Shown in pieces: positions 35,095 through 44,690 of a stretch of 64,000 nucleotides of DNA (positions are counted from its first letter, which is position 1; each line of letters opens with the position of its first letter). A program made the position numbers and the translations under genes. Origin of the DNA: JAIQFF01 sp963788505 (lineage in GTDB: Bacteria > Acidobacteriota > Terriglobia > Terriglobales > Acidobacteriaceae); the NCBI GenBank assembly GCA_963788505.1, contig CAWBGY010000005.1, positions 1,116,001 through 1,180,000 of the forward strand. The letters run 5' to 3'. The notes under the pieces are model-generated. The model made no database searches, was not told the origin of the DNA, and was given only the letters and a program-made list of their open reading frames with translations.

Positions 35095-37390
35095 GTGAAG
35101 GATTTCGGCACTCTCGGTCAACTCGTAACTGTTCTTCTCGCTGTATCCACCATGCTGGGCTGCGGGGCCCTCGAGGCCGGCACACCGGCTGCGCAATCAA
35201 ACACCGGGCTGGTCGCAACTTCAGCCACGATGGATTTTGGCACCGTGTCGGTCGGGACCACCGCCGTCCGCACCAACACCGTCACGAACAACACCTCTTC
35301 TCCGATCGTTCTCACCCGGGCTCAGATTGACCAGGCCGCTTTCACAATTGCCGGTCAAAAACTGCCACTGACGCTGGCGCCAGGACAACGCGCGGTCCTC
35401 CAGATCGCATATTCGCCGCAAAGCAGCGGCAGCTCGAACGGCAAGGTTGTGCTCGCCAGCAACATGGTCCGGTTGTCCACCACCTTTACTTTAAAAGGCA
35501 CGGCTACATCGGCGGCCCGCTTCAAGCTGAATCTAACCAGCATAAGTTTCGGCGGCATTCAGGTCGGCCAGGCCCAAACCCAATCTGCCAGCTTGTCCAA
35601 CTCTGGCACGGCTCCAGTCACCATCACGCGCGCCGCAGTCTCAGGAAAGGGATTCACTCTGACCGGACTGAAACTGCCGGTGAGGCTGTTGAGCGGACAG
35701 AGCGTCCCTGTGGGCGTGACCTTTACTCCAGTTTTGGTCGGCGCCGCGAGCGGCACAATCTCCGTGGTTGGCACCATGTCTGTGACCGTGCCCAACCGCC
35801 CGGCGCCGTTTGGCGGGAAGGGCCGGGAACCCAAGGTCGGATTGAATACCGTGTCGACAACCTTCAGCGCGTCCGTCTCGGGAACGGGAACGGGGGCCGG
35901 GCAGCTGGCAGTTTCGCCCAGCAGCCTGGCCTTGGGAAACGTGAAGATTGGCGCTAGTCAAACCCAGTCGGCGACCCTGATCAACTCCGGCAGTTCGGAC
36001 CTGACCATACGCCAGGCAACAGTTACCGGCCGCGGCTTCAAGATGAGCGGAGTCACTTTCCCCGTCACCCTGGCCGCAGGTCAACGCAAGGGCTTCACTG
36101 TAACCTTTACGCCGGAATCAGCAGGCACTGCCAGCGGAAGCATCGCCGTTGTCACCGATGCTTCGAACTCGGTGGTGAATGTGCCGGTATCGGCAGTCGC
36201 AACCGCCCCTGGCGGACTCGTCTCGAACCCTTCCAGCCTCAGCTTCGGAAGCGTTCAGATTGGTCATGGCCAGACTCTCTCGGCGGCACTCACGAACTCC
36301 GGTGGTTCCAGTGTGACTGTGTCGCAGGCTAGCGTTTCCGGCGCCGGGTTCGCGGTCGGCGGTTTGAACCTGCCCGTGACTCTGGCCGCCGGCCAAAGCG
36401 CGGCCTTCAACGTGACCTTCACGCCCCAGGCAGGCGGCGCGGTCAGTGGAAGCCTGTCAATCGCCAGCAACGCCTCCAACTCAACACTCAGCATTCCACT
36501 GGCAGCGAGTGTCGCCACCGCAGGCGTATTGAGCACCAGCGATTCCAGTCTTGATTTTGGCAGTGTTCAGATCAACGGCACCGCCACCCAGTCTGAGACC
36601 CTGACCAACACCGGCGGGACCAACGTCACCATCACGCAGGCCCAGGTCTCGGGGTCGGGCTTTACCGCTACCGGGCTGAGCCTTCCCATGACCCTGAATC
36701 CGGGGCAGAGTTTCACCTTCGGGGCAGCCTTCCATCCAACTTCGGGCGGCAGCGCAACCGGATCGATTTCGGTCGTCTCCGACGCTTCCGACTCCGCCCT
36801 TACCATCACCCTGGCCGGGACCGCAGCCGTGGCGGGACAGCTGGCCGTCAGCCCGGCGACGCTTAAGTTTCGGCAGTGTTACGGTGGGGCAAAGCAAAAC
36901 TCTGAATGCGACGCTGAGCGCCACCAGCTCCAGCATTACGGTCTCAGACGCCAGCATGACCAGTTCGGAGTTTACGATCAGTGGTCTCTCGCTGCCGCTT
37001 ACCCTGGCTGCCGGAAAGAGCGTGTCGTTTAGCGTCAGTTTCACGCCCCAATCCAGCGGAGCGGCCTCGGCCAGCGGATCTTTCAACAGCAACGCTGCCA
37101 ACTCGTCCGCGGTTCAAGCTCTGAGCGGAACCGGCGCGGCAGCGCCTCAGCACAGCGTGGCTCTGTCCTGGAACCCCAGCTCCTCCAGCGTAGTCGGCTA
37201 CAACGTCTATCGGGGCTCTACGGCGGGCGGACCGTACTCTAAAGTCAATTCCATGAACGCCGGCACGAACTATGTCGACAGCTCGGTGCAGGCCGGCCAG
37301 ACTTACTTCTACGTCACCACGGCGGTGGATGGATCCGGGAAGGAAAGCGGGAACTCGAATCAGACCCAGGCCGTGATCCCTACTCCCTAG
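35095..37390 (+). pseudogene. Choice-of-anchor-D repeat lipoprotein with fibronectin-III end, frameshifted
   Basis: About 764 aa when one base is removed. GTG 35095 starts a lipoprotein signal (VTVLLAVSTMLGCG). Six tandem repeats of about 100 residues follow, each with the pattern S-LxFGxVxxGxxxxxxxTLTNxGxxxVTIxxAxVSGxGFxxxGLxLPxTLxxGQxxxFxVxFTP, an ASH/HYDIN-like Ig fold (choice-of-anchor-D). The frame breaks at about 36868-36870, in AAGTTTCGG (one extra T). It resumes as GQSKTLNATLSATSSS to 37390, ending in a fibronectin-III domain (VALSWNPSSSSVVGYNVYRGSTAGGPY). Likely a surface scaffold or adhesin; the partner is unknown. A strong terminator follows. Confidence 0.8.
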
Positions 37391-37424
37391 GTCGTAGCAC
37401 TGGGTTTGCAAACCTTCGAGTAAA

Positions 37425-37456
37425 AAGAGGGCGTGAACATTTCACGCCCTCTTCTA
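37425..37456 (+). terminator. Strong hairpin terminator
   Basis: AAGAGGGCGTGAA (37425-37437) pairs perfectly with TTCACGCCCTCTT (37441-37453) around a three-base loop. It is 35 bases after the lipoprotein stop; A and T flanks let it work on either strand. Confidence 0.85.
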
Positions 37457-37839
37457 TTGGAATCAATGCGGGCGCGAGCGTTCCGCTCGTGCGTTCTCGT
37501 CACCGCATTTTCAGTGCTCGCGATGCTATGAGTTCACCCGGGCGAGCGCTACGCAATGCCCCTGCAACAAATGCCCGTGTCAAGCCATCCGGGCCCGAGC
37601 AACGTCCCATAGTTATGTACTAGTGACATCTTCTCGTCTGACGGTTACCACGTTACCTTGCTCGCGTACTTCTTCACGGGTTCATTAAACAATTTGGGAT
37701 TTCATCGGCGTGAATTGCGGTCATCGCGATTTCACTGCGTGGGAAATTCCAGCCGATTGCCGAAGGATCAAAACACACCCGGACATAAGTCTGGCGTTAC
37801 AGTTCGTTCGCGAACCATTTCTTTGTGAGGACGGCGCGC
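37457..37839. other. Intergenic region with a GCGAGCG hairpin
   Basis: 383 bases with no credible gene. GCGCGAGCG-TTC-CGCTCGTGC at 37472-37492 is a compact hairpin of REP-like style. GGTTACC and GTTACC words lie at 37643-37657, about 180 bases before the next gene. Nothing else is recognisable. Confidence 0.5.
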
Positions 37840-38487
37840 ATGCATGGACGATTGCTTTTAGGCTTGGCCATCTTGACGACCGCAATCTCGATCGGTTGCG
37901 GGGGCGGAAGCACGAGTCGGGACGTAGCTCCTGGCGAACTTGCCGTATCACCGTCCAAGATGGACTTTGGCAAAGTGGCAGTGGGCACCAGGAAAAGCCA
38001 GACGGGTACTCTGTCAGCCGGCGATTCCGGCATTACCGTGACATCGGCCGACTGGAGCGGGGAGGGATACTCAGTAAGCGGAGTTGTGTTTCCGCTCACC
38101 GTACCCGCCGGCCAGAGTGTCCACTTCAAGGTAACGTTCGCGCCTCATCGCGGAGGGAGTTCGGCGGGCAACATAGTCTTTCAAAGTGATGCGTTGAACA
38201 CTCCGCGGGCAGCCTTCAAGGGCAATGGAAACCAAAAGGGAGCCCACAGCGTGACCCTGTCGTGGCATTCCACGGCGGCTGCGGTCCTGGGTTACAACGT
38301 GTATCGCGCCGTCGCCTCCAGAGGACCGTATACCAGGATGAACAGCTCTCCGCATCCCAAGACCACTTTTACCGACGCTTCGGTCTTCAGCGGAGAAACC
38401 TACTTTTACATGACTACGTCTGTCAATAAGAACGGAACCGAAAGCAAATACTCAAACCAGGTTCAAGTCAGAATTCCGAACTCCTGA
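37840..38487 (+). CDS. Small choice-of-anchor-D / fibronectin-III lipoprotein
   Basis: A 215-aa protein. MHGRLLLGLAILTTAISIGCGGGS is a lipoprotein signal with lipobox SIGC. One ASH/choice-of-anchor-D domain follows (residues about 32-125, LAVSPSKMDFGKVAVGTRKSQ ... VHFKVTFAPHRGG), then one fibronectin-III domain (about 130-213, HSVTLSWHSTAAAVLGYNVYRAVASRGPYTRMN ... YFYMTTSVNKNGTESKYSNQV). Its two domains match the last part of the long repeat lipoprotein just upstream, so it looks like a short paralogue. GAGG about nine bases before ATG 37840 supports the start; GTG 37825 is the alternative. Probably anchored to the outer membrane. Confidence 0.75.
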   Translation: MHGRLLLGLAILTTAISIGCGGGSTSRDVAPGELAVSPSKMDFGKVAVGTRKSQTGTLSAGDSGITVTSADWSGEGYSVSGVVFPLTVPAGQSVHFKVTFAPHRGGSSAGNIVFQSDALNTPRAAFKGNGNQKGAHSVTLSWHSTAAAVLGYNVYRAVASRGPYTRMNSSPHPKTTFTDASVFSGETYFYMTTSVNKNGTESKYSNQVQVRIPNS

Positions 38488-38535
38488 TCCCATGGGAGCG
38501 CTGGCGGGCAAGGGGAGACTCATGATTCTCGGAAA

Positions 38536-39539
38536 TCAGAGGTTTTGGGCGGTCTCCTGAATCACAGGAGCGCGCGTGGCACGCAGCAACACTAATTTTC
38601 CGCTTCCGATCGCTTCTTCAATCGCGATCGTGGCTTCGGAAACTTCGATTAGTTCTTCGAACGGAATGGAGGCAGAACCACCTCGGCGTATGGCGTCCAG
38701 GGTGAGTTCAATCTCCCGTTCATGTCCTTTGTTCTGGCTCCTCTTCGTGCGCCTGGTCTTTCCGTCGCGAGCCAGTTCCAGCGTGCGAAAATCGTTGATC
38801 CGTCCCACCTTGCCTTCGCAGAAAACCTCGAACTGCTCCTTGGGAACCGACCGGTCGCCGTTGGCGAGATAGGAAATGTTCGCGATGGAGCCATCCTCAA
38901 AGGCGACTGTCGCTGTGACATTGTCGCGGTTGTAGCGGGTCCCATCCGGCAGAGCGTTGGCAGAGACGCTCACCATGCCACAGCCCACTACGAAGCGCGC
39001 CCAATCCACAAAATGGCAGAGCTCGCCGATGATTCGGCCGCCTCCGCTGCTGTTCTGCACCCAGTGCTCGCGAGGGACATATCCGGCGTTGACCCGGATT
39101 TGCACCACCATGGGCTCCCGGCGGCCTGCGAAGAATTGCGTCACTCTCTCGGTGAAGGGAGCGAAACGGCGGTTATAGCCGACCATCAGAAATGGGGCCG
39201 GGTTTCTTTCCTTCTCCGCCTGATAGGCATACCGTATCTCGTCCAGTTGCTCGCGGCTGATGGCCAGGGGCTTCTCGACCAGAACGGGCTTGTGATTGGA
39301 GAGCGCGGCAATGACGTATCGGGCATGACTGTCGTGGCGGGAAAGGACGAAAACGACGTCGGTGTCCTTGTCCTGGAGCAGGTCCGCCGGCGCCACCGCC
39401 CGGGTAAAGCCGAACAACCGGCGCGCGGACTCCGATGCAACACCCGAAGCGGTCGCGACCGAGTGCAGGGCAACCCCCCGACTGTTCCGCAGTGCGGGAA
39501 AGATGACGGCGCGCGCGAAGTTGCCAGCCCCGATGCAAC
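38536..39539 (-). CDS. Gfo/Idh/MocA oxidoreductase, 3' part of a probable bi-domain enzyme
   Basis: An NAD(P)-binding sugar-type dehydrogenase with the Rossmann start ISCIGAGNFARAVIFPAL (from about 39533) and the Gfo/Idh signature VLVEKPLAIS. ARFVVGCGM and NRRFAPFTERVTQFF are also family-like. The open frame has no ATG, GTG or TTG before the Rossmann motif; the first possible start, TTG at 39417, would delete the nucleotide site. The preceding gene's stop lies directly at this junction, in another frame. Proteins with an alcohol dehydrogenase joined to a Gfo/Idh domain (about 720 aa) are known from polysaccharide clusters, so a one-base deletion near 39545 probably splits one gene. Confidence 0.75.
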
Positions 39540-40733
39540 TTATTCTGAGTTCTGGTTACGCGGCGCCCGCGACGCTGGCGCCGGGCCGCTTGACGGGGCG
39601 GGCATTTTTATCAAGGCCCGGTTGGGATATTCGACCAGGACCGTATACGCGTTGCCATCTTTCAACTCCTGATAGGCCGCGCTTCCCTGCTCCACCGGGC
39701 AACGCTTCTCGACAAAGGGCGAAACATTGATTGCACCCGAAGCCAGCAAATCCAGAAAGGCTTCGATGTTCCGCTTCTCTGTCCAGCGCACATAACCGAC
39801 AGGGTAGTCCAGCCCATCTTCTTCGTACTGAGAATCGTAGCGGCCCGGACCGTAGGAACGAGAAAGAACCAGGGAAAGCTCCTTCATGTACATGGTCTGG
39901 CGGGAGACTCCGAGATCCACCGTGCCCACGACCACGATGCGCCCGCGATCGCGGGAGATATTTGCCGCCAGCTCGATGGGCTCGGCGGACGGACTTGCCG
40001 CCGTAACGATCGCGACATCGACTCCGTAGCGGGCAAAGTCCTTGACTCGCGACGGCGTATCGCGGTCCCCCGACTCCAGCGCCAGATCGGCGCCAAACTG
40101 CCGCGCGCGTTCCACTCTTTGCGGGTCCCGATCAATGGCGATGACGCGACAGCCCGCCGCTTTGGCCAGCAGAATGGTGAGCGCTCCGACCAGGCCGGCG
40201 CCGATCACGGCTACCACTTCTCCCAGCACTGTCTGACTCTGCCGGAACCCCTGGAGCGCAATGGCTCCGATTGCACCCAACGAGGCCGCCTCCAGCGAAA
40301 CCCCATCCGGAACCCGGACGGCGAGATTCTTGGGGATGAAGTTGACCTCGCAATGACTGGCGTAGCCCGCGCCCGCGCAAGCAACCCGATCGCCGGGATG
40401 AAACTCGTTCACCCCCTGGCCTGCGGCAATCACAATTCCGGCGCAGCTATATCCCAGAGGAGCGAGCATGTCCAGGCGAGATTGCACCCGCTGATACGCC
40501 GCTTTGACCCCTGCGGTCCGGGCAAAATCGATCACCTGGCGGACCAGGTCGGGACGAGCCAGAGCTTTCCCCAGCAGAGATTTTTCTACCTGCTCGCGAT
40601 GAGCGAGTTCGGTGCCGGCGCTGATTGCCGAGAAGGCGGTCCGCACCAGAATGCCGCCAGGACGCAGCTCGGGCTGCGGCACCTCGTGGCTGGTCACTTC
40701 CCCGGAGCGAACATCTTCAAGAAGGGCCCGCAT
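39540..40733 (-). CDS. Zinc-type alcohol dehydrogenase-like domain, 5' part of a probable bi-domain enzyme
   Basis: A medium-chain dehydrogenase-like protein, 397 aa. The GroES-like part shows PGGILVRTAFSAISAGTE and LGYSCAGIVIAAGQGVNEFHPGDRVACAGAGYASHCEV. The Rossmann part shows GEVVAVIGAGLVGALTILLAKAAGCRVIAIDRD. The usual structural-zinc cysteine cluster is missing. The last 30 residues are Pro/Ala-rich, as in an interdomain linker, and end at a TAA that sits at the start of the Gfo/Idh frame. In known bi-domain oxidoreductases the same two domains are fused and occur in glycan loci. The reaction is unknown; sugar oxidation or reduction is inferred from context. Confidence 0.78.
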   Translation of the reverse strand: MRALLEDVRSGEVTSHEVPQPELRPGGILVRTAFSAISAGTELAHREQVEKSLLGKALARPDLVRQVIDFARTAGVKAAYQRVQSRLDMLAPLGYSCAGIVIAAGQGVNEFHPGDRVACAGAGYASHCEVNFIPKNLAVRVPDGVSLEAASLGAIGAIALQGFRQSQTVLGEVVAVIGAGLVGALTILLAKAAGCRVIAIDRDPQRVERARQFGADLALESGDRDTPSRVKDFARYGVDVAIVTAASPSAEPIELAANISRDRGRIVVVGTVDLGVSRQTMYMKELSLVLSRSYGPGRYDSQYEEDGLDYPVGYVRWTEKRNIEAFLDLLASGAINVSPFVEKRCPVEQGSAAYQELKDGNAYTVLVEYPNRALIKMPAPSSGPAPASRAPRNQNSE

Positions 40734-40886
40734 GATGATTGGTTATTGTCTCATCAGCAGGCAGGGAGAGGAAGACTGGGGTTTGCGGAGCAAGAAAGCT
40801 TGGCCAATAGGATGGATGTGGGGCCGGGAAGCTGTGATCTGACCTCTGCGCCTCCGGGCCATGGCCTTGGTTTTCGGTGGATGAAC

Positions 40887-42071
40887 TTAGCTGTACTTCC
40901 TGGGCACTCGCTTGGAGATTGCGCAAAGAATTTCGTACACATTGGTGCTGGCGAGTACGGCGTGCTTGTGAGCGTCCACGTTCAAACCGTCGCAGGAGCC
41001 GAGCAAGATTACTTCGTCCCCCACGGACGCGCCGGGGAGACCGGTTACGTCCACCAGCGTCAGATCCATGGAAATACGGCCCACGATGGGAGCGTAGTGC
41101 TCGCGCACAATCACTCGCCCGCAGGAGGAGATAGCGCGGTTTAATCCGTCGGCATAACCGACGGGAAGAACTGCAATCCGGGCTGAGGCTTTGGTGACGT
41201 AAGTCCCGCCATAGCCCAAAGGCTGGTTGGGTCGAACTTCGCGCAGGGAAAGGATCCGGGTCTTCCAGGTCAGTACAGGCTTAAGGCCGAGACGCAGTCC
41301 GCTGCCGCTGACTTCTCTTCCCGCACGCTCAAAGGGCAAGTGGTAACCGTAAAGGGCTATTCCGGGCCGCACCATCGTGTTCCAGGACTCTCGCTTGGAA
41401 ATAATCGCTCCGGTGTTGGCGGCGTGTATGAGCGGCGGATCGAATCCCTGGTTGCGCAGGATCTCACGCGCCTCCTCGAACCTCTTCAACTGCTCATCGA
41501 CGGACGGCGCATCGAGAACTTCCGAGGAAGCAAAGTGAGTCGAAAGACCTTCCAGCAACAGGTGCGATGAAGACTTCAGAACGGAGCAGATCCGGCGCAA
41601 GTCTTCCAGAGTGACTCCCAGGCGGCCCATCCCCGTGTCCACCTTCAGGTGAACGGCATGCCTGGCCAAACCCAGGGAGGCAGCAGCTTTTTCCAGTAAC
41701 TTGACCTGGCCTGCTTCCCAAACCGTCGGAGTTAACTGCAGGCGAATAATTTCTTCTTCTTCACCTCGCCAGAACCCGGTCATCAGCAGGATGCGGGTGC
41801 GAATCCCGGCTTCGCGCAAGGGAATCGCTTCATCAAGTGAAGTCACGCCCAGCCAGCGCGCCCCCTCCTCCTCGAGCGCGCACGCACACTCGGTTGCACC
41901 ATGACCGTAGGCATCGGCCTTCACAATGGCGCAGACAGCACGTTCCGCCCCAATGTGGCGCTGCACAACGCCGAAGTTGTAGCGCAGGTTTGCGAGCGAG
42001 ACCTGGGCCCAAGTGGGTCGCGTCGCAGTTCGTTTTAGGTTTTTTGCCGCAGCCACTCCGCCGGAATTCAC
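40887..42071 (-). CDS. alr: Alanine racemase
   Basis: A PLP-dependent racemase that makes D-alanine for peptidoglycan. The PLP lysine is in CAIVKADAYGHGATE (about Lys51). DTGMGRLGV, the second-base tyrosine region GYGGTYVTKASARIAVLPVGYADG and GRISMDLTLVDVT are classical Alr motifs. Length 394 aa is slightly above the usual 360-380 because of about 20 extra N-terminal residues before RPTWAQVSLANLRYNF. It stands alone among glycan genes on the minus strand, 153 bases upstream of the dehydrogenase gene. A second start at a downstream codon is not needed; the ATG gives a plausible N-terminus. Confidence 0.92.
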   Translation of the reverse strand: MNSGGVAAAKNLKRTATRPTWAQVSLANLRYNFGVVQRHIGAERAVCAIVKADAYGHGATECACALEEEGARWLGVTSLDEAIPLREAGIRTRILLMTGFWRGEEEEIIRLQLTPTVWEAGQVKLLEKAAASLGLARHAVHLKVDTGMGRLGVTLEDLRRICSVLKSSSHLLLEGLSTHFASSEVLDAPSVDEQLKRFEEAREILRNQGFDPPLIHAANTGAIISKRESWNTMVRPGIALYGYHLPFERAGREVSGSGLRLGLKPVLTWKTRILSLREVRPNQPLGYGGTYVTKASARIAVLPVGYADGLNRAISSCGRVIVREHYAPIVGRISMDLTLVDVTGLPGASVGDEVILLGSCDGLNVDAHKHAVLASTNVYEILCAISKRVPRKYS

Positions 42072-42219
42072 TGGCTCGATTTTATCCCAGCGCGCTCCAA
42101 TGCGCCCGCCGCCAGATGGTGACTATGGTCACTCGGTCTCCCCGGCGTATACCTTTACCCTTAGAAAGAGTCTGCAAAAGTATAGGAACGAGCCATTCAT
42201 TCCCGGGCGGCAGTGCGGG

Positions 42220-43281
42220 TTAGAGCTTATTCAAGATTTCCGCAATCCGGTGGCCGGCCCGTCCGTCCCAGAGAGGGGGAACTGTACCTTGCTTTTGTTT
42301 GCCCTCCAGGATCTTGGCCAGCTCGGCGCGTAGCGTGGCTCCATCCTGTCCCACCAGGATATTCGTCCCCATGGTGATGGTCACGGGTCGTTCCGTGTTG
42401 CTGCGCAAGGTCAGGCAGGGCACCTTCAGGTAGGTGGTTTCTTCCTGGATGCCGCCGGAATCGGTCACTACCGCGGTGGCGCGTCGCTGCAAAGACAGGA
42501 ACTCGATGTAGGGCAGGGGTTCGCGCAAGTCGAGATTGCTGGCATCAATCCCGAAGTCTGCAATACGCTGGCGCGTGCGGGGATGCACGGGAAAAACAAC
42601 TTTCATCCGGTCGTTGAGTTCGAGCAGATATCCCAGGATCACCTTCAAGGCCCGATCGTCATCCACATTTGCCGGACGATGGAGGGTGACCAGAATGTAG
42701 CGATCGGGCAATCCGTTCATTTTTGTTTCCATTGCCACGGGCAACAGCCGGACCAGCGAATCGATCATGACGTTGCCCACGAGGTGCACTCTGCTTGCGG
42801 GAATGCCTTCGTGAGCAAGATTCTTGTCGCCGTCTTCGGACGGCGTGAACAACAGGTCGGCCAGCTGGTCCGTGACCAGCCGGTTGATTTCTTCCGGCAT
42901 GGTGCGATCGAAGGAACGAAGACCGGCTTCCACGTGTCCCACCTGGATCTGCAGCTTCGAGCAAACCAGGGCCGCTGCCGCGGTGGAGTTGATATCTCCG
43001 TACACCAACACCAGGTCAGGCTTGTGTTCCAGGACAATGGGCTCAAAGCGCGTCATGATTTCCGCGGTTTGGCGGGCATGGCTTCCCGACCCCACTCCCA
43101 GATTGACGTCTGGCGCCGGTATCTCAAGCTGCTGAAAGAAGACATCGGACATGTTGGAGTCGTAGTGCTGCCCGGTATGAATCAAGGTCTGCTTTATTTT
43201 CGGGTACTGCTTGAGTGCGCTGAGCACGGGCGCGACTTTCATGAGATTCGGCCGCGCACCTACTACGTGAAGAATATGCAT
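42220..43281 (-). CDS. wecB: UDP-N-acetylglucosamine 2-epimerase (non-hydrolysing)
   Basis: Interconverts UDP-GlcNAc and UDP-ManNAc for surface polysaccharide synthesis. The N-terminus MHILHVVGARPNLMKVAPVL carries the GxRP motif. TGQHYDSNMSDVFF, VYGDINSTAAAALV, HVEAGLRSFDRTMPEEINR and VTDSGGIQEETTYL with LRSNTERP are hallmark segments, including the catalytic acidic residues. 353 aa is normal. ATG 43281 is preferred over GTG 43287 because GGAG lies eight bases upstream of it. A sigma70-like promoter lies just upstream, so transcription restarts here within the glycan locus. Confidence 0.93.
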   Translation of the reverse strand: MHILHVVGARPNLMKVAPVLSALKQYPKIKQTLIHTGQHYDSNMSDVFFQQLEIPAPDVNLGVGSGSHARQTAEIMTRFEPIVLEHKPDLVLVYGDINSTAAAALVCSKLQIQVGHVEAGLRSFDRTMPEEINRLVTDQLADLLFTPSEDGDKNLAHEGIPASRVHLVGNVMIDSLVRLLPVAMETKMNGLPDRYILVTLHRPANVDDDRALKVILGYLLELNDRMKVVFPVHPRTRQRIADFGIDASNLDLREPLPYIEFLSLQRRATAVVTDSGGIQEETTYLKVPCLTLRSNTERPVTITMGTNILVGQDGATLRAELAKILEGKQKQGTVPPLWDGRAGHRIAEILNKL

Positions 43282-43302
43282 CCACACAACTCCTGAGTGT
43301 CG

Positions 43303-43330
43303 AGTGTACTATCGCAAAAATTTGAGTCAA
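43303..43330 (-). promoter_or_regulatory. Sigma70-like promoter for wecB
   Basis: On the minus strand, TTGACT (43325-43330) and TACACT (43303-43308) are separated by 16 bases. The distance to the wecB ATG is about 22 bases from the -10 box. GGTAAC lies just upstream of the -35 box (43339-43344). Confidence 0.5.
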
Positions 43331-43565
43331 TTGCCGTCGGTAACGGGATTGCGGAGAGAAAGTGAGGGATCCAACGCCAAGGTCTTGAAAGGGAGCGCCG
43401 ACGGACGGTGAGCCTGGGGTCCTGAAGACTTACGCTCGTGCGGGACGAAGCACGCTAAACGAATCTCTGGAATCTATGATGGAGACGCCGCGGACCGGGC
43501 TGCGAGCGGCCCTCCGCAAAGCCCGAAGGCCGAAACAACCAACCGAAAACATGCCACCCCGCCGA

Positions 43566-44606
43566 TCAGCGGCCTTGATCCCTTGTTGATTGGGTCGGAT
43601 CACGTCGAACGCCATCGGGTGCTTTTACGAGCGACTCTCGCCAATTCCGCAATTTCAGGGCGACTTGCTGCATGTAGGCCGCTGCTTCGGCGGCATTCGA
43701 AATCTCTTTATAGTTTTCCGGCTCCGCCAGAGAATTCGCTACATCGGGAGGGCGACTGAAGGGCGACTCGAGGCTCTCGGAGGGCAAGCCCCAGGTGAGT
43801 CTCTTAATGTCAAGGTCAGCCAGGACCTCATTTACCACATCCGAGTCGACCATCCTCTTCCGCGTCGCACAGGCCAGCGAGAGCGCACTGAAGCAGAAAT
43901 TATTTACGTTCCTGGGAATGCCCTCGGTAGCGACTGCGATCGCCTCGTAGGCCGCGTCGGTAAAAATGGGGCCACCTCTATAGCCGGCAACACGCAGCCG
44001 GTGCTCCACATAATTCTTCACTTCCCCGTGAGAGAGTGGCGCCAGGCCCTGCACGATCGAGACCCGCTGACGCAACTGTGCCAGGCGAGGACTGGCCAGC
44101 TTTTGCGCCAGGGCCGGCTGTCCCGCAAGAATAATGTGCATCAGCTTGGCCTGCGAAGTCTCAAAATTGGATAGCAGCCGCAACGTCTCCAGCACTTCAG
44201 GTTCAAGGTTTTGCGCTTCATCAACCACCACGATCAGGCGATTGCCTTCCCGTGCGATCTGCAGCAGGCGCTTGTTGAATTCGTCATACATGCGAACCAG
44301 GTCTTGCGTGTCTTCCTCGCAGCCCAATTCCGCCAGCAGCAGGCGCATGAACTCCCGCGAGTTGCAATGCGTCTGAAAGAGAAATGCGATGCGGGCCGAA
44401 GTGCGGAACGTCTCCAGCAGATGGAACAGCATGGTGGTCTTGCCCATGCCGGGTTGGGCGATGAGCCCGATGAATCCGCGATTGGCCTCGATGCCGTAGT
44501 ACAGCGAGGCGAGCGCCTCTTTGTGGGCCTCGCTGAGATAGAGGAATCGCGGGTCTGGAGTGACCCCGAAGGGTTGCTCCCTCAAGCCAAAGAAATTCAG
44601 ATACAA
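43566..44606 (-). CDS. ExeA/GspA-like AAA ATPase (exosortase-locus type)
   Basis: A cytoplasmic AAA+ ATPase, 346 aa. MYLNFFGLREQPFGVTPDPRFLYLS is the conserved N-terminus of ExeA-like ATPases. Walker A is AQPGMGKTTM (about residue 50), Walker B is RLIVVVDEAQNL, and sensor-like RQRVSIVQGLAPLSHGEVKNYVEHRL follows. Proteins of this subfamily lie in exopolysaccharide loci of exosortase-containing bacteria and are thought to power or regulate secretion. The usual C-terminal peptidoglycan-binding domain of ExeA is absent; instead there is an acidic, Pro/Glu-rich tail of about 70 residues. It lies downstream of the FemAB-like gene on the same strand. Confidence 0.82.
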   Translation of the reverse strand: MYLNFFGLREQPFGVTPDPRFLYLSEAHKEALASLYYGIEANRGFIGLIAQPGMGKTTMLFHLLETFRTSARIAFLFQTHCNSREFMRLLLAELGCEEDTQDLVRMYDEFNKRLLQIAREGNRLIVVVDEAQNLEPEVLETLRLLSNFETSQAKLMHIILAGQPALAQKLASPRLAQLRQRVSIVQGLAPLSHGEVKNYVEHRLRVAGYRGGPIFTDAAYEAIAVATEGIPRNVNNFCFSALSLACATRKRMVDSDVVNEVLADLDIKRLTWGLPSESLESPFSRPPDVANSLAEPENYKEISNAAEAAAYMQQVALKLRNWRESLVKAPDGVRRDPTQSTRDQGR

Positions 44607-44690
44607 GGCCCGTTCTCCTGCCGTTCAGACCGTCTGCGGCGATGCAGCCAACCAACCCGATAAACCTGCGCCCGGAATAGATATCTTAAA

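Noticed and set aside
34860..35330. A 156-codon plus-strand frame over the gap before the repeat lipoprotein.
   Set aside because: The translation has no recognisable features and overlaps the lipoprotein signal sequence in another frame.
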